The notes: generated by a model from the sequence alone, not told the origin. 46,151 nucleotides of DNA from Microcaldota archaeon (GCA_023247085.1 JAHFHC010000007.1:1-46151), one strand, 5' to 3'. Shown: positions 1 to 10,971, numbered from the stretch's first letter. Made by a program: numbers and translations.

Positions 1-952
1 GTTGGTCGTATGCTCTTTTGGCTTGTTCTATTGAACTGTATTTTTTTGTGAAGAGGTGGTTTGCGGCGGTTCTGACTAGTGGTTTTGAATCTTCTTCTGC
101 GCCAAAGATGAGTTTGGCGTCTTTTAAGTATGTGTCGTATGCTCTTTTGGCTTCTTCAATGTTTTTGCATTGTTTGGTGAAGAGTTGGATAGCGGCGGTT
201 CTGACTAACGGCTTAGAATCTTCGTCTCCTCCAAAGACTCTTGTAGCGTCTTTCAAGTGCTTATCATAAGTCCGTTTGGCTTCTTCAATAGTTCTATATC
301 TTTTTATGAAGAGTTGGAATGCTGCTGTTCTGACTAACGGTTTGGTGTTTTCATCTGCACCAAATATGCGTTCAGTTTCTCTATATATTTGATTTGCGTG
401 GAAAATTGTAAATTGGTGACCGTGTTTTTTTATTATGTGTGGCGGTACGTGTAGTTCTTTCATTAGTTGGTATTCAGTTGTCACGTGATCTAAAACTGCT
501 TCTGCTAGTAAAGTGTTTTGTTGTAATTCTTGTGCCGTATGGCCTAGTGCGTGGAGGTTTAACGCCATTTTACGTAGGTAAGCTGCAAAAGTCGCATCTT
601 TCATTAATTTGCTAGCTTGTTCGTGGGTATGCGCTTGTTTTCTAAGTTCAGCTTGTAGTTCTTGTGTTGGCTTAGGTGGTCGGCCGCCTAGTCTTTTGAT
701 ACTGTTTTCTAGTTTGTCAGCTATTTCTGCGCCGTGTAAAGCTTGTTGTATTACTTCCCTTGCTTTTTGCACTCCGTTATGCTCTGGAATTGTTCCATGT
801 GCTATTGCCATGCGCAAAACGTGCTTTAAAGCGGGTTTTTGGGCAACGTGCGCTTTTATTGTAGACTCTTCAAGAAGGCGGGTTGTGCTTTGATTGATCC
901 TATGCTCTATTCTTTTTGACAATAGCCCGAGAATGGCTCGTTTTTCTTCCAT
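1..952 (-). CDS. Repeat protein (partial, C-terminus beyond window): N-terminal helical domain plus 43-aa repeats; paralogue of 31511..32866
   Basis: Reverse-strand translation from ATG at 952: MEEKRAILGLLSKRIEHRINQSTTRLLEE...ALKHVLRMAIAHGTIPEH...; open to the window edge, so absent from the ORF track; repeats ..PLVRTAAxxLFxKxxxxIEEAKRxYDxxLKDAxxxFG.. Confidence 0.8.
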   Translation of the reverse strand, partial: MEEKRAILGLLSKRIEHRINQSTTRLLEESTIKAHVAQKPALKHVLRMAIAHGTIPEHNGVQKAREVIQQALHGAEIADKLENSIKRLGGRPPKPTQELQAELRKQAHTHEQASKLMKDATFAAYLRKMALNLHALGHTAQELQQNTLLAEAVLDHVTTEYQLMKELHVPPHIIKKHGHQFTIFHANQIYRETERIFGADENTKPLVRTAAFQLFIKRYRTIEEAKRTYDKHLKDATRVFGGDEDSKPLVRTAAIQLFTKQCKNIEEAKRAYDTYLKDAKLIFGAEEDSKPLVRTAANHLFTKKYSSIEQAKRAYDQ

Positions 953-982
953 GTTTAATCTTTTTGTTTTTTTTATTCTGTT

Positions 983-1927
983 TTAGATTTTGCTTTCTAG
1001 TTCGCGTAGGTTTTCAATGCGCTTGTATGTTGGCGGGTGAGTTGAAAAGATGCGGAATAGCAGTCCTTTTTTCTTTTCGCTACCCATGGCGTTTTCGATC
1101 CAGTTTTCTTGGTGTGAAATGTTTTGGGATGTTGCAACTGATTTTATGGGGTCAGCTAAATAGAATTGGCGCATTCCTTTGTATCCTTCAGTTTGCACTT
1201 GTGGGAACGCGTAACCTATTTTTGCTAGTGCTTTTTCCAAATGCTTGGGTTCTTTTGTTGACAATGCAGAAAATTCATCTGCGTATAACTCACGCGTGCG
1301 GCTAAGCCACATTACCATTAAGTTAGCAATGAGCTCAACTGCAAATGCAGCGATGTAACTAGCAATTATGCCAACGAATGTCGTGTTTCCGTTTTCGTCT
1401 CGCGGTACAAAAAATAGCAACACTAAGAAGTAAAGCAAGCGCGGTACAACCGAAGCCGCGGTTATAACAACTACGTCCCAATGCGCAACGTGGCCAATTT
1501 CATGCGCTAGCACTGCTTCAACTTCTTCTTTGTTTAACATCTGCAAGAGGCCAATGTGAATAGCAATGTTTGAGTTGTTTTTTGTTCGTCCAAATGCAAA
1601 TGCGTTTGGTGTAATGTCGTTAACCAAGTAAAGTTTAGGGGTTTTGACCTCGTGTTTTTTGCAAGTTGCTTCAACGAATTCATAAATCCAGTTATATTGA
1701 TGGCGGTCAAGTTCTTGCATTGGCATTGTAAGTTTGATGAGCCACGATCCAATCCACCACTGGATGATTGTAGTTATAAACGCAAGGAAAAATGCAAGTG
1801 CCACTCCTCCCACTACGCTTGTGCGTGGGCCGTAGAATAACAGTACTAGCCCCATTACAAATGTAAGAAAAGCTCCAAGGGCAGCTACGCTGAACAACAT
1901 TGACAGTCGTAGTTTCAATAAAGACAT
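983..1927 (-). CDS. htpX: HtpX-like M48 family zinc metalloprotease
   Basis: HEIGHVAHWD zinc motif, N-terminal TM segments, ELYADEFSA downstream motif. Confidence 0.9.
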   Translation of the reverse strand: MSLLKLRLSMLFSVAALGAFLTFVMGLVLLFYGPRTSVVGGVALAFFLAFITTIIQWWIGSWLIKLTMPMQELDRHQYNWIYEFVEATCKKHEVKTPKLYLVNDITPNAFAFGRTKNNSNIAIHIGLLQMLNKEEVEAVLAHEIGHVAHWDVVVITAASVVPRLLYFLVLLFFVPRDENGNTTFVGIIASYIAAFAVELIANLMVMWLSRTRELYADEFSALSTKEPKHLEKALAKIGYAFPQVQTEGYKGMRQFYLADPIKSVATSQNISHQENWIENAMGSEKKKGLLFRIFSTHPPTYKRIENLRELESKI

Positions 1928-1984
1928 TTTTTTCTAAACCTTTTATTTATTAAAGTGAACTTCTTAATAAAAATACGCTGGGGT

Positions 1985-2302
1985 TCATTTTATTTTTTTC
2001 AAAATTTGTTCAACTTCTTCATCGCTAACGTAAGTATCTGTAACGTGTTTAGCTTGTTCTGATCCAAATATTTTTACAACTACGAATGTTCCGCGTGTTT
2101 TTCCATGGCCAACCGTAAATTCTGTGACAATGCATCTGCCAAGTGCTTTCCAATTGCGCGTGCGTAAATCCATTGGTACGTTGATTTGGTATATTCTATG
2201 CTCTGGTTTTTCAAACGAATAAGTTTTTCCAATTTCAAGTGGTTTTGGAATTTCGTTTTCATCTAACCTGAGGCAAGCTTGTAATAAAAAAGGGTTTCCC
2301 AT
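1985..2302 (-). CDS. Hypothetical small protein between atpD and htpX
   Basis: 105-aa ORF tightly spaced (3 bp) after atpD on the same strand. Confidence 0.6.
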   Translation of the reverse strand: MGNPFLLQACLRLDENEIPKPLEIGKTYSFEKPEHRIYQINVPMDLRTRNWKALGRCIVTEFTVGHGKTRGTFVVVKIFGSEQAKHVTDTYVSDEEVEQILKKIK

Positions 2303-2305
2303 AAG

Positions 2306-2935
2306 TTATCCCGCTGCGGCTTTTTCTAATCTGCGCTTTGTTACTTTTAGCGCAAAAAATTGTTCACTTTCTAAACGGCTTAAATGAGCGGCTATCATTT
2401 TTATTGTTGATTTTAAATTAGGTGTAACGTTGTATTCCAGTGCGTTGACTCTCCGGTTTGTTTTTTCAATTTCAATTAATAATCTCTTTAATGCGGTTTC
2501 AGTTTCAGCTAATTGCAATGCTAGTTTTAACACTTCGCGAAAAGCGTAAACTGCTTCGTCGAACTTTGCGGTTGTGCCGTGTACACTGTAAATTTTCGTT
2601 TTTGGAAATTCTGGTGACGAAATTGCGGGAATCTTTAGCCCCATCACGTTTTTTGTAGAAATAGCTACAAGCGGAGCTTGTACAGCGGCTAGTGTTTGTG
2701 CTTCAATGAATGCATCGCCATGAAATGCTTTTGCAATTGCTAATGCGCGGTGTGCAACTAGCGTTTGTTTGTCTAGTTTAGAGCGTAAATCACTTGCTTT
2801 TTTTACTATGTTGAAAAATTCCAGTACAAGCGCGTCTCGCTTTTGCTTTAGTATCTTGTGTCCTTTCTCCGCTAGGATTACTTTTTGCTTTGTGTTTAGC
2901 AACTCCATTCGAGTTGGACGAACTGTTTCTGTCAT
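2306..2935 (-). CDS. atpD: A-type ATP synthase subunit D
   Basis: N-terminus VRPTRMELLNTKQKVILAEKGHKILKQKRDALVLEFF typical of V/A-ATPase subunit D; operon context. Confidence 0.93.
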   Translation of the reverse strand: MTETVRPTRMELLNTKQKVILAEKGHKILKQKRDALVLEFFNIVKKASDLRSKLDKQTLVAHRALAIAKAFHGDAFIEAQTLAAVQAPLVAISTKNVMGLKIPAISSPEFPKTKIYSVHGTTAKFDEAVYAFREVLKLALQLAETETALKRLLIEIEKTNRRVNALEYNVTPNLKSTIKMIAAHLSRLESEQFFALKVTKRRLEKAAAG

Positions 2936-2942
2936 TTGTAAT

Positions 2943-3431
2943 TCATCTACCGTTGTACTGTACTATTATCTTTTTTTCATTCCATGCTTTGATTGAAGCT
3001 TTTACGCTGCCAGTGACCTTTGGGTCAATTAGCGCTTGTTCAATCGGCATCCAGGTCATTTTAGTAAATTCAACTCCATCTAACTTTGGTTCCCCAGTTA
3101 CCACTTCGCATTTCCAGTTAAGGAAAATAAAGTGACGCGCTCTGCCTTTCACTACTCGGTGAGTGGCTTCGGTCACGCTAAACATTTCAATTGCATTTAT
3201 TTTTACGTTTATCTCTTCCATTACTTCGCGTTCAATGCACTGTTTGGCGTTTTCTCTGAAGTTCAAATGTCCGCCTGGCACTACCCATTCGTCGTGAAAC
3301 TTTGAACCCGTGGCAAGGAAAAGCTTGTCATCGCGAATTATAAACGCGCCCGTAGCTATCTCCACGTCGCCTTCTTGCGGTTTGTGCTGTTTGCTAGCGT
3401 TACTTTCTGAATTTTCTTCCATATTTTTCAA
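2943..3431 (-). CDS. Nudix hydrolase
   Basis: Nudix box [23 protein letters not shown]; overlaps the 3' end of atpB. Confidence 0.9.
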   Translation of the reverse strand: MKNMEENSESNASKQHKPQEGDVEIATGAFIIRDDKLFLATGSKFHDEWVVPGGHLNFRENAKQCIEREVMEEINVKINAIEMFSVTEATHRVVKGRARHFIFLNWKCEVVTGEPKLDGVEFTKMTWMPIEQALIDPKVTGSVKASIKAWNEKKIIVQYNGR

Positions 3432-4809
3432 TGTGTTCTGATTTAACTCGTTTTAATTCTCCTTCCGGAATTCCTGCTAGGAGTTCCCAACCAAGGTCAA
3501 GTGATTGTTCGATTGTCCTATTTTCGTATTTGCCTTGTGAAACAAATTGTTTTTCAAATGCGTCTGCAAAGTGTAAGAATTTCTTGTCGCGTTCAGTAAG
3601 TGCTTCTTCGCCGACAACTGCAACTAAGTTACGTAAATCCCTTCCTTCGGCGTATGAAGCGTATAATTGTGACGATACGCCCGAGTGGTCATCTCTAGTT
3701 TTGTCTCCGCCTATTCCAAGTGACATTAACCGAGATAGTGAAGGTAACACGTCGATGCACGGATAAATTCCTTTTCTGTAAAGGTCACGTGACAACACGA
3801 TTTGGCCTTCAGTAATGTATCCAGTTAAATCGGGAATTGGGTGCGTTATATCTTCTTCAGGCATTGATAATATTGGAAGTTGGGTGACTGTTCCTTTTTT
3901 GCCTTTGATTGCGCCAGCTCGTTCGTATATGTTTGCCAAGTCAGTGTACATGTAGCCGGGGTAGCCTCTTCTGCCGGGCACTTCTTGACGCGCAGCTGCG
4001 ATTTCTCGAAGTGAGTCACAATAGTTCGTCATGTCTGTTAGTATTACTAGTACTTGCATATCTCGTTCAAAAGCAAGGTACTCTGCGGTTGTAAGCGCCA
4101 TTCGGGGAGTAATTAAACGTTCAATTGAAGGGTCGTTTGCAAGGTTAAGGAACAATACTGAGCGTTCTAGTGCTCCAGTTTTTTCAAAGTCCCTCATGAA
4201 GAAACTAGCTTCGGCATTAGTAATTCCCATTGCTGCAAATATAACTACGAAGTTTTCTTTTTCGCTGCCTCCGCTTTTACCTTTTACAGTTGCTTGTCTG
4301 GCAATTTGCACTGCTAGTTCATTGTGCGGCAATCCAGATGCTGAAAAGATGGGTAACTTTTGTCCGCGAACTAGTGTATTTGTAGTGTCAATTGTTGATA
4401 TCCCCGTTTGAATAAAGTCATGTAGTTCTGCACGTGAATATGGGTTAATTGCCGCGCCTTGAATGTCGATTTTTTCTTTTGAAATGATTGAAGGGCCGCC
4501 GTCAATTGGTTCTCCTAGCCCATTGAAAACTCTTCCAAGCATCTCGTCGCTTACATTTAACCGGAGTGTTTCGCCTGTGAATCTCACGCTAGTTGTTTTA
4601 GTGTCAAGCCCTTGAGTGTTTCCAAATATCTGCACTGCTGCCATGTTTTTGCTTGTCTCTAATACTTGGCCTTTTTTCTTTTCTCCACTTGGGAGCGTTA
4701 TTTCAACTGTTTCCCCGTAAGCCGCGTCGCCAACTCCTTCAACGTATACGATTGGACCAAAAATTTCACTAACAGTTTGATATTCTCTCATAGCCATTTT
4801 TTTATTCAC
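3400..4809 (-). CDS. atpB: A-type ATP synthase subunit B
   Basis: Full-length V/A-ATPase B signature ([20 protein letters not shown]..., [22 protein letters not shown]). Confidence 0.96.
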   Translation of the reverse strand: MNKKMAMREYQTVSEIFGPIVYVEGVGDAAYGETVEITLPSGEKKKGQVLETSKNMAAVQIFGNTQGLDTKTTSVRFTGETLRLNVSDEMLGRVFNGLGEPIDGGPSIISKEKIDIQGAAINPYSRAELHDFIQTGISTIDTTNTLVRGQKLPIFSASGLPHNELAVQIARQATVKGKSGGSEKENFVVIFAAMGITNAEASFFMRDFEKTGALERSVLFLNLANDPSIERLITPRMALTTAEYLAFERDMQVLVILTDMTNYCDSLREIAAARQEVPGRRGYPGYMYTDLANIYERAGAIKGKKGTVTQLPILSMPEEDITHPIPDLTGYITEGQIVLSRDLYRKGIYPCIDVLPSLSRLMSLGIGGDKTRDDHSGVSSQLYASYAEGRDLRNLVAVVGEEALTERDKKFLHFADAFEKQFVSQGKYENRTIEQSLDLGWELLAGIPEGELKRVKSEHIEKYGRKFRK

Positions 4810-4849
4810 CTTATTTACTATCGATCTTTTAACTGAATTATTTTATCGT

Positions 4850-6595
4850 TTAACCTTTGTGTTGAAATCTTGCATCAATTTCTGCGGTTATTGTTTTGCA
4901 TGTTTTTTCAACGTCGGCTTCTACTACTCTTTTCATTTGAGAAATACGTTGTTTTTCAGGCGCATTGACAATTACATCAAATGGCATTTCTAAACTAAGC
5001 GCTGCTGCTGCTTTGTCGTAAAAATGCAGAATCGTTTTTAACATGTGGTATTGCTTTGTAAGCGTTGATTGTGCGTCAATTGAATCGTATGCATTTTGTT
5101 GCAAGAAGTCTTCGCGAATCATTTTAGTTGCTTCTAGTACGAGACGTTCTTTATCCGGAAGCGCGTCTGGTCCGATTAATTGTACTATGTTTTGCAATTC
5201 TGATTCTTTTTGAAGTAATTGCATTGCCCTATTTTTGAGGTCGTAAAAATCTTCAGCCACGTTTTCGTCATACCATTGTTCTAAATCGTCATGGTAAAGT
5301 GAGTAACTCTTAAGCCAGTTGATTGCAGGATAGTGCCGTCGACGTGCAAGCGCAGCGTCTAGTGCCCAGAATACTTTGGTTACACGCAAAGTTCCTTGCG
5401 AAACTGGTTCTGAAATGTCTCCACCAGCTGGCGAAACTGCCCCAACTGCTGTAACTGAACCAATTCGATCTCCATTTGTAGATAGGCACGTGGTTCTACC
5501 CGTTCGTTCGTAGAATTCTGCTAGTTTTCGAGTTAAGTAAGCAGGATAGCCTTCTTCTCCAGGCATTTCTTCCATTCTACCGGAAATTTCACGCATTGCC
5601 TCTGCCCACCTACTGGTCGAATCCGCCATAAGCGCAACATCGTAACCCATGTCGCGGTAGTACTCTGCGATTGTGATTCCAGTATAAATCGATGCTTCAC
5701 GTGCAGCTACGGGCATGTTAGACGTATTTGCAATTAAGACTGTTCGATTCATAAGGGGCTTTCCACTGTGGGGGTCAGTAAGTTTTGGAAATTCAGTTAA
5801 CACTTCAGTCATTTCGTTTCCACGTTCACCGCAACCTATGTACACAATGATTTTTGCGTTGCAGAATTTTGCAAGTGAAGTCTGAGCCACAGTTTTTCCA
5901 CTCCCGAACGGACCTGGAATTGCAGATGCGCCCCCTTTTGCAAGCGGGAAGAACGTATCAATAATGCGAGTACCAGTTAACAATGGTAGTTCGATTCTGC
6001 GTTTTTCTTTAACTGGCCGCGGTATCCTCACTGGCCAACGTTGCAACATTGCAATTTTAACTGTTTTTCCACTTTTGTCTTTAATTGTTGCAATTGTATC
6101 TTCAATTGTAAATTTGCCGCTTTTTATTTCATCTATCTTACCAATCACTTTTGCAGGTACCATTATGCGGTGTTCGACATCAAATTCTTTTACAGTACCA
6201 ATCACGTCTCCTGCGGATACGCTTGCCCCTGCTTTCATAATGGGTAGAAAATCCCATTTCTTTTTTCGGTCAAGTGAATTAATTGAAACTCCGCGTTGAA
6301 TAAAAGAACCAGATTCGCTTAATACGCTCAATGGGCGTTGTATTCCATCAAACACGCCGCTAAGTAATCCGGGTCCAAGTTCTACGCTTAGTGAATTTCC
6401 AGTTGATTCAACTGGTTCGCCGGGCTTTAGCCCAGTTGTATCTTCGTATACTTGAATTGCTGCATCTGCTCCTTTGAGAGAAATGATTTCTCCCATTAAT
6501 TTTTCTTTGCCTACAGTCACCACTTCGTTGATTTGGCTTCCGCTCATTAATTCAGCGGTTACTACTGGTCCAGAAATTTTCTTTAATTTGCCCAT
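4850..6595 (-). CDS. atpA: A-type ATP synthase catalytic subunit A
   Basis: [10 protein letters not shown]-loop, [32 protein letters not shown]; no intein interruption. Confidence 0.96.
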   Translation of the reverse strand: MGKLKKISGPVVTAELMSGSQINEVVTVGKEKLMGEIISLKGADAAIQVYEDTTGLKPGEPVESTGNSLSVELGPGLLSGVFDGIQRPLSVLSESGSFIQRGVSINSLDRKKKWDFLPIMKAGASVSAGDVIGTVKEFDVEHRIMVPAKVIGKIDEIKSGKFTIEDTIATIKDKSGKTVKIAMLQRWPVRIPRPVKEKRRIELPLLTGTRIIDTFFPLAKGGASAIPGPFGSGKTVAQTSLAKFCNAKIIVYIGCGERGNEMTEVLTEFPKLTDPHSGKPLMNRTVLIANTSNMPVAAREASIYTGITIAEYYRDMGYDVALMADSTSRWAEAMREISGRMEEMPGEEGYPAYLTRKLAEFYERTGRTTCLSTNGDRIGSVTAVGAVSPAGGDISEPVSQGTLRVTKVFWALDAALARRRHYPAINWLKSYSLYHDDLEQWYDENVAEDFYDLKNRAMQLLQKESELQNIVQLIGPDALPDKERLVLEATKMIREDFLQQNAYDSIDAQSTLTKQYHMLKTILHFYDKAAAALSLEMPFDVIVNAPEKQRISQMKRVVEADVEKTCKTITAEIDARFQHKG

Positions 6596-6634
6596 TTGTT
6601 TTTAACTCCTCCTATAAATTTCATTTGCAATTGT

Positions 6635-6985
6635 TTAGCTTTTCAATTCTATTCCAATCGCCCGCTTTACAAGTTCTTGAATGCTTCCACTTTTCTTGTT
6701 GTTAAGCAATTCATTTTTACCAGGTACCGTGACTACAACTGGCCTGCTAAGTGCTTCAATCGCTTTTTTTGTTTTATGTGTAAACGCACTTGCAATGTCC
6801 TCTTGTAAGATGACAATACCAACTTCATTTCTTGCTATGGTTTTGAGGAACACTTCTTCGCAATTTTCTTTGTTTGCCGTAATGGCTTCAGTTACTCCTG
6901 CAAGTGCAAAACCAATTAAGGTGTCATGATCTCCGATTGCGACTATTTTTTCTTTATATTCTTTAATGTTATTTGTTGTTGCCAT
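6635..6985 (-). CDS. atpF: A-type ATP synthase subunit F
   Basis: IAVIGDHDTLIGFALAGV-like start (IVAIGDHDTLIGFALAGVTEA), EVGIVILQEDIA, position between C and A. Confidence 0.88.
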   Translation of the reverse strand: MATTNNIKEYKEKIVAIGDHDTLIGFALAGVTEAITANKENCEEVFLKTIARNEVGIVILQEDIASAFTHKTKKAIEALSRPVVVTVPGKNELLNNKKSGSIQELVKRAIGIELKS

Positions 6986-6990
6986 TTTCT

Positions 6991-8058
6991 TTATTTCACT
7001 GTGAATACTATTTGTTTCAATTCTTGACTAATGCCTGCTTGTGTTGAATATGCAATTGCTTTTAGAAACGCAACTTCTTGTTGTTTTAAGTAAATGTAAG
7101 CTAGAATTACTGCAAATGAAAGTACAGCTACTTTTGAAGTGCGCAAGGCCTTTTGAATTAATCTGCGCTCTAGTTCCACTTCAAGTTTTACAAGCGAATT
7201 TGTGTTTTGAAAATCCAGAGTTATTGATTCACTTAACTTATGTGTCTTGACAATTTCTTCAACTACTTCGCCAATAGTTTCTTTTTCAATTAAATGGTGC
7301 ATTTCTCGCTTGTTTCTAGTTGGTTTTTTGATTATGTTTGCTTTGATCTCCTCTTTGTCTACACTGGCAAGTTTAAGCCTGGTGATCATCATTGTGTTTA
7401 CAAAATCTATTTTTACCATTAACAATGCCTTTACTGCCGAATCGCTTTCATGTTCAGCTGCGTTTCCAAGTTTTTCAAAATAGTAACTATCAAGTTCTTT
7501 GAATAATACTCGCCAATCTTGTATTGTACCATTTCTAAAGTATTCATTTTCAATTTTGTGAAAAACACCTGAAAAAGAGTACCCCCCTACCGCAAGTTTA
7601 TGCACTGTTTTTTGCAAGTCAAGTGACGAATCATTTGCAATTGCCAATAAACTTCGCTGTTCTTTGTTTAAAGCTGACAAATTAGCAGTATTTACTGGTA
7701 TGCCCGTTGCTTTGCTTGCAATTATAGCTTTTAAGTTTTGGATAGTCCACTCTTCAAGCACTATTTCTAGCAATGCGTTTGACCCACTTGGTAAAAATGC
7801 AGCGATTTTTTTCATTATTTTTGCAAAGTTTGCAGTAACCGCTCGGTTTACAAGTTCAACGCCAGCGTATTTTGTTGAAAATTCAACCAGTTCATCTTTG
7901 TAAGTGTTTTCTTCAAGTAACTCGATTACTTCTTCAATTGATTTAACTGCAAGTAGCGCTTCAATTGTACTTTCACTGAGTAGCTTTGACTTCATTGCTT
8001 TTGTCCTTGCATTTGCATACCCGTATTTTGAATACAAATTGAAAATTGTTCGATTCAC
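6991..8058 (-). CDS. atpC: A-type ATP synthase subunit C
   Basis: Size, YGYANARTKAMKSKLLS N-terminus, operon position. Confidence 0.85.
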   Translation of the reverse strand: MNRTIFNLYSKYGYANARTKAMKSKLLSESTIEALLAVKSIEEVIELLEENTYKDELVEFSTKYAGVELVNRAVTANFAKIMKKIAAFLPSGSNALLEIVLEEWTIQNLKAIIASKATGIPVNTANLSALNKEQRSLLAIANDSSLDLQKTVHKLAVGGYSFSGVFHKIENEYFRNGTIQDWRVLFKELDSYYFEKLGNAAEHESDSAVKALLMVKIDFVNTMMITRLKLASVDKEEIKANIIKKPTRNKREMHHLIEKETIGEVVEEIVKTHKLSESITLDFQNTNSLVKLEVELERRLIQKALRTSKVAVLSFAVILAYIYLKQQEVAFLKAIAYSTQAGISQELKQIVFTVK

Positions 8059-8723
8059 CTTTTCTTCTTTGTAGTTGCTAATTTTTTCTTAGCTGCTTTT
8101 TTTTCAACAACTTTTGGTTTAGTGTTTTTTATTGCGAGGGGCGCGTTTTTAGCAGTGGTAAAAACGCTTGCAAGTTCTTGAAAAGCGGTTTGCTTGAGTT
8201 GATCTTCGTGGTTTTCAAGTAGCGCTTCTAGCGAATTATTTACTTTAATTTTTTTGTCACTAGTTGTGCCAATCACGCCGCCGATTATATCCACTGTGCC
8301 GGCTATTTTGAAGCCAGCTTGCCTCAGAGTTTTTTCGTCTTGTTTCTTGCAGTACAATAAAGCGTCGCTTCCAAGTGACTTAGCACAATCTTTTGCGAGT
8401 TTTTCAAGCAAAGTAGCGTATTGTTTTGACTTTACGAATTCGTCTAGATGGTCGCGTGCGCCTGTAATTGCTTTTCCGATTAGCTTTTCGCGAGCCTCTG
8501 CAATTACGCGTTTTTGACGTAACTTTGCATTAGCACTTATCTCCGATCTCTGCTGTTCGCCAAGTTTTTGACCTTCGGTTTTAGCTTCGTCAATCAATTG
8601 TTTAGCTTTGCTGCTTGCTTCACTTTTGATGCGTTTCGCTTCTAGGCGCGCACTTGTTAATACTGTATTTTCGTCTGCCGCTGCCTTGTCTTCTAGTGTT
8701 TTTAATAAATTTTCAAAACTCAT
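8055..8723 (-). CDS. atpE: A-type ATP synthase subunit E with extra Lys-rich C-terminal tail
   Basis: Coiled-coil N-terminus then IIGGVIGTTSDKKIKVNNSLEALLE; overlaps atpC by 4 nt; tail VVEKKAAKKKLATTKKKR. Confidence 0.85.
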   Translation of the reverse strand: MSFENLLKTLEDKAAADENTVLTSARLEAKRIKSEASSKAKQLIDEAKTEGQKLGEQQRSEISANAKLRQKRVIAEAREKLIGKAITGARDHLDEFVKSKQYATLLEKLAKDCAKSLGSDALLYCKKQDEKTLRQAGFKIAGTVDIIGGVIGTTSDKKIKVNNSLEALLENHEDQLKQTAFQELASVFTTAKNAPLAIKNTKPKVVEKKAAKKKLATTKKKR

Positions 8724-8734
8724 GTGTGCGGATT

Positions 8735-8980
8735 TTAACCTCCTTTGAGTGTTGAAATTATTAAGAACGCAACTACGAATCCTAGAATTACCATAGTTTC
8801 TGGCAACGCTAAGAATAGCAGTGCTTTTGGTTCATCTTTTTCAGCTAGTAAGCCCATCAATGCTGCTCCAATAGCTCCTTGTGCCCATGCTGTTGCAAGT
8901 GCTCCGCCTGCTATTGCTAGTCCAGCACCAACTGCCACTAGTCCTGTTCCCATTCCTTCTATAGCCATTTTTCTTGACAC
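8735..8980 (-). CDS. atpK: A-type ATP synthase proteolipid subunit K (c-ring)
   Basis: Two-TM proteolipid with LPETMVILGFVVAFLI ion-binding Glu region. Confidence 0.92.
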   Translation of the reverse strand: MSRKMAIEGMGTGLVAVGAGLAIAGGALATAWAQGAIGAALMGLLAEKDEPKALLFLALPETMVILGFVVAFLIISTLKGG

Positions 8981-9077
8981 CTCGATTTTTAATATCGCTT
9001 TATTTTTTATCTTATTTTGTTTTACTTTTTTCTGTTTCAGCTTTTCTTCTTTTGTTATTCCTTTTATCTCAAATGCA

Positions 9078-10964
9078 TTATTCTTTGTTTGGATTCAAGG
9101 GAGAGAATGCGATTCCGCCGCCTTGGAAGAATTTACTGAAAAATTCAACGTATTGTAACCTCATTGACTGAATCATTGATTCGAATAACGCAAGTGCAAT
9201 GCTCATTGCATGCCCAACTACAAAGAGTACAAGCAATAAAATTGATGTAATTATGCCAATTGGGGTTGTGAATGTAAGGCTCTCTGTTATTTTATTTAAT
9301 ATTAATGCGATAATTACGCCGGATACGCCAAGCGCCATAATCCTAAGATAAGAAAAAATATTTGAAATCAAACTAGGTATTTCAACTAATGCAGTTGCGC
9401 CTTCAAAAACTGCTATGCCAATTATGCTTGCTAACATTATTGGCAAACTGATATTTGGTGTTATTATTGCTGCAAATGGTTGAATGAAGTGTAGAAAAGG
9501 AATTTCGATGTTTCCAGCTACAAAAAGCGCCAGGGAAAACTCTAACACGAGCCAACTTAACTTAGCGTAACCGTGTTTTGCATGGTGATGTGCAAACGAC
9601 TGCCATGCGCCAATTAAATAGCCAATTGCCAAGTGGATCATGCCGAATAAAATCGATAATGCCATTAGCAATGCTAATCCATGTTCTTCTGATCTGTGGA
9701 TTAATGGGTTTAATGCATAGCCAAAAATGTGTTCAAAGCCAAAGAACTCGCCAAAAATCACTCCGAAAATTATGCTCGCAATTGAAGATACTGCTAGCAT
9801 TGTGCCAATTGACTGAACAAATTTATCTCGTTTATCAATTTTCGATTTCAATGCAATTGCGCCAATTAGTGAAACTAACCCATACCCGATGTCTCCGACG
9901 ATCATGCCAAAAAAGAGGGGGAATGATACTGCTACAAGCATAGTTGGGTCTAATTCGGTTGATTTTGGCAATGAGAAGAATTTAACAAGTTCTTCAAATG
10001 ATTTGATTCCTTTTGGATTCTGAAGTTGCGTTGGCGCCAATTCGCGAGTTTTCACGAATTCAACATAACTCGTTATACTTGATGCTGCGTTCAATTTGTT
10101 TTCAATTGTATCTTCGTGTTTTTTTGGAATCCACGCTTCAACTGCAACTAAGTTCTTAGTTGCACCAAACTGGAGCGGCAACTGCGCTTTTTTTGATTCC
10201 ACTTCAAGTGAGGTTATGAGTGAAACAATTGCGTTGCCTTGTTCTTGTTTTATGGAACTTAACTCTTGGCTTATTTTTGTTATATTTGCGGTTATATTTT
10301 GAATTTGATTTTCTATGCTTTCCACTTCTTGTGAATAGTATTCGCTGGCTATTTTTGGTGTAGTGAATGTCTTCAAAGAGTGTTTTGCCACTATTTTTAA
10401 AACTGATTCACTTTGATTTTTGTCAAATGCAATTAATACGTATGTAGAATTGGCTTTTTCGCGAGTGTAAACTGCAGTGTTTTGAATTCCTGAAAACTCT
10501 GCTTTCAATGCTTCCAAATTAGTCTGCGTTTGGAATAAAGTAGATCCAATACTCTTTGTTGAATCATAATTTCGGCGTAAATTGAACAAAGCAAAAGGCG
10601 CCGCTTCTTCGAGATTTTTTTGCAATTCTTTTAATTCTTCTTGGAGTTTTTCTTTTCCTTCGTTTAAGGCGATTACGTGGTTTGCATTTATTTTTTCACT
10701 TCTTTTAAGCAATCCCGATAATGAATCTTGAAGTGCCAGTGGCCTTTCTTTAATATTTAGTATTTTTTCAGCTGTTCGTAACGCTATTAACGTGGTTGAC
10801 ACGTCTTTAAAGTAATCTAGCGTCTGGCCAAGTTGCGGTAAATAAGCATGCTTAACTGGTGTAATGTGTATTGCGCCAAATTCGTATAAACTGTCAACTA
10901 GTTTTGAAATTGATTCTTTTTCGCAGTAAACTCTTATGCGTGTCATTGGTTGGCTTTTGAACAT
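9078..10964 (-). CDS. atpI: A-type ATP synthase subunit I (a subunit)
   Basis: 628 aa, coiled-coil N-half and multi-TM C-half; SYLRIMALGVSG and GHAMSIALALFESMIQSMRLQYVEFFSKFF. Confidence 0.93.
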   Translation of the reverse strand: MFKSQPMTRIRVYCEKESISKLVDSLYEFGAIHITPVKHAYLPQLGQTLDYFKDVSTTLIALRTAEKILNIKERPLALQDSLSGLLKRSEKINANHVIALNEGKEKLQEELKELQKNLEEAAPFALFNLRRNYDSTKSIGSTLFQTQTNLEALKAEFSGIQNTAVYTREKANSTYVLIAFDKNQSESVLKIVAKHSLKTFTTPKIASEYYSQEVESIENQIQNITANITKISQELSSIKQEQGNAIVSLITSLEVESKKAQLPLQFGATKNLVAVEAWIPKKHEDTIENKLNAASSITSYVEFVKTRELAPTQLQNPKGIKSFEELVKFFSLPKSTELDPTMLVAVSFPLFFGMIVGDIGYGLVSLIGAIALKSKIDKRDKFVQSIGTMLAVSSIASIIFGVIFGEFFGFEHIFGYALNPLIHRSEEHGLALLMALSILFGMIHLAIGYLIGAWQSFAHHHAKHGYAKLSWLVLEFSLALFVAGNIEIPFLHFIQPFAAIITPNISLPIMLASIIGIAVFEGATALVEIPSLISNIFSYLRIMALGVSGVIIALILNKITESLTFTTPIGIITSILLLVLFVVGHAMSIALALFESMIQSMRLQYVEFFSKFFQGGGIAFSPLNPNKE

Positions 10965-10971
10965 ATTTGTT

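Noticed and set aside
916-1305. Plus-strand ORF opposite htpX, and many other antisense ORFs in the track (e.g. 609..893, 4031..4411, 20652..21278, 26348..26746, 30163..30792, 34557..35096)
   Set aside because: They are shadow frames of well-supported genes, with low-complexity Ser/Leu/Cys-rich translations and no recognisable motifs.
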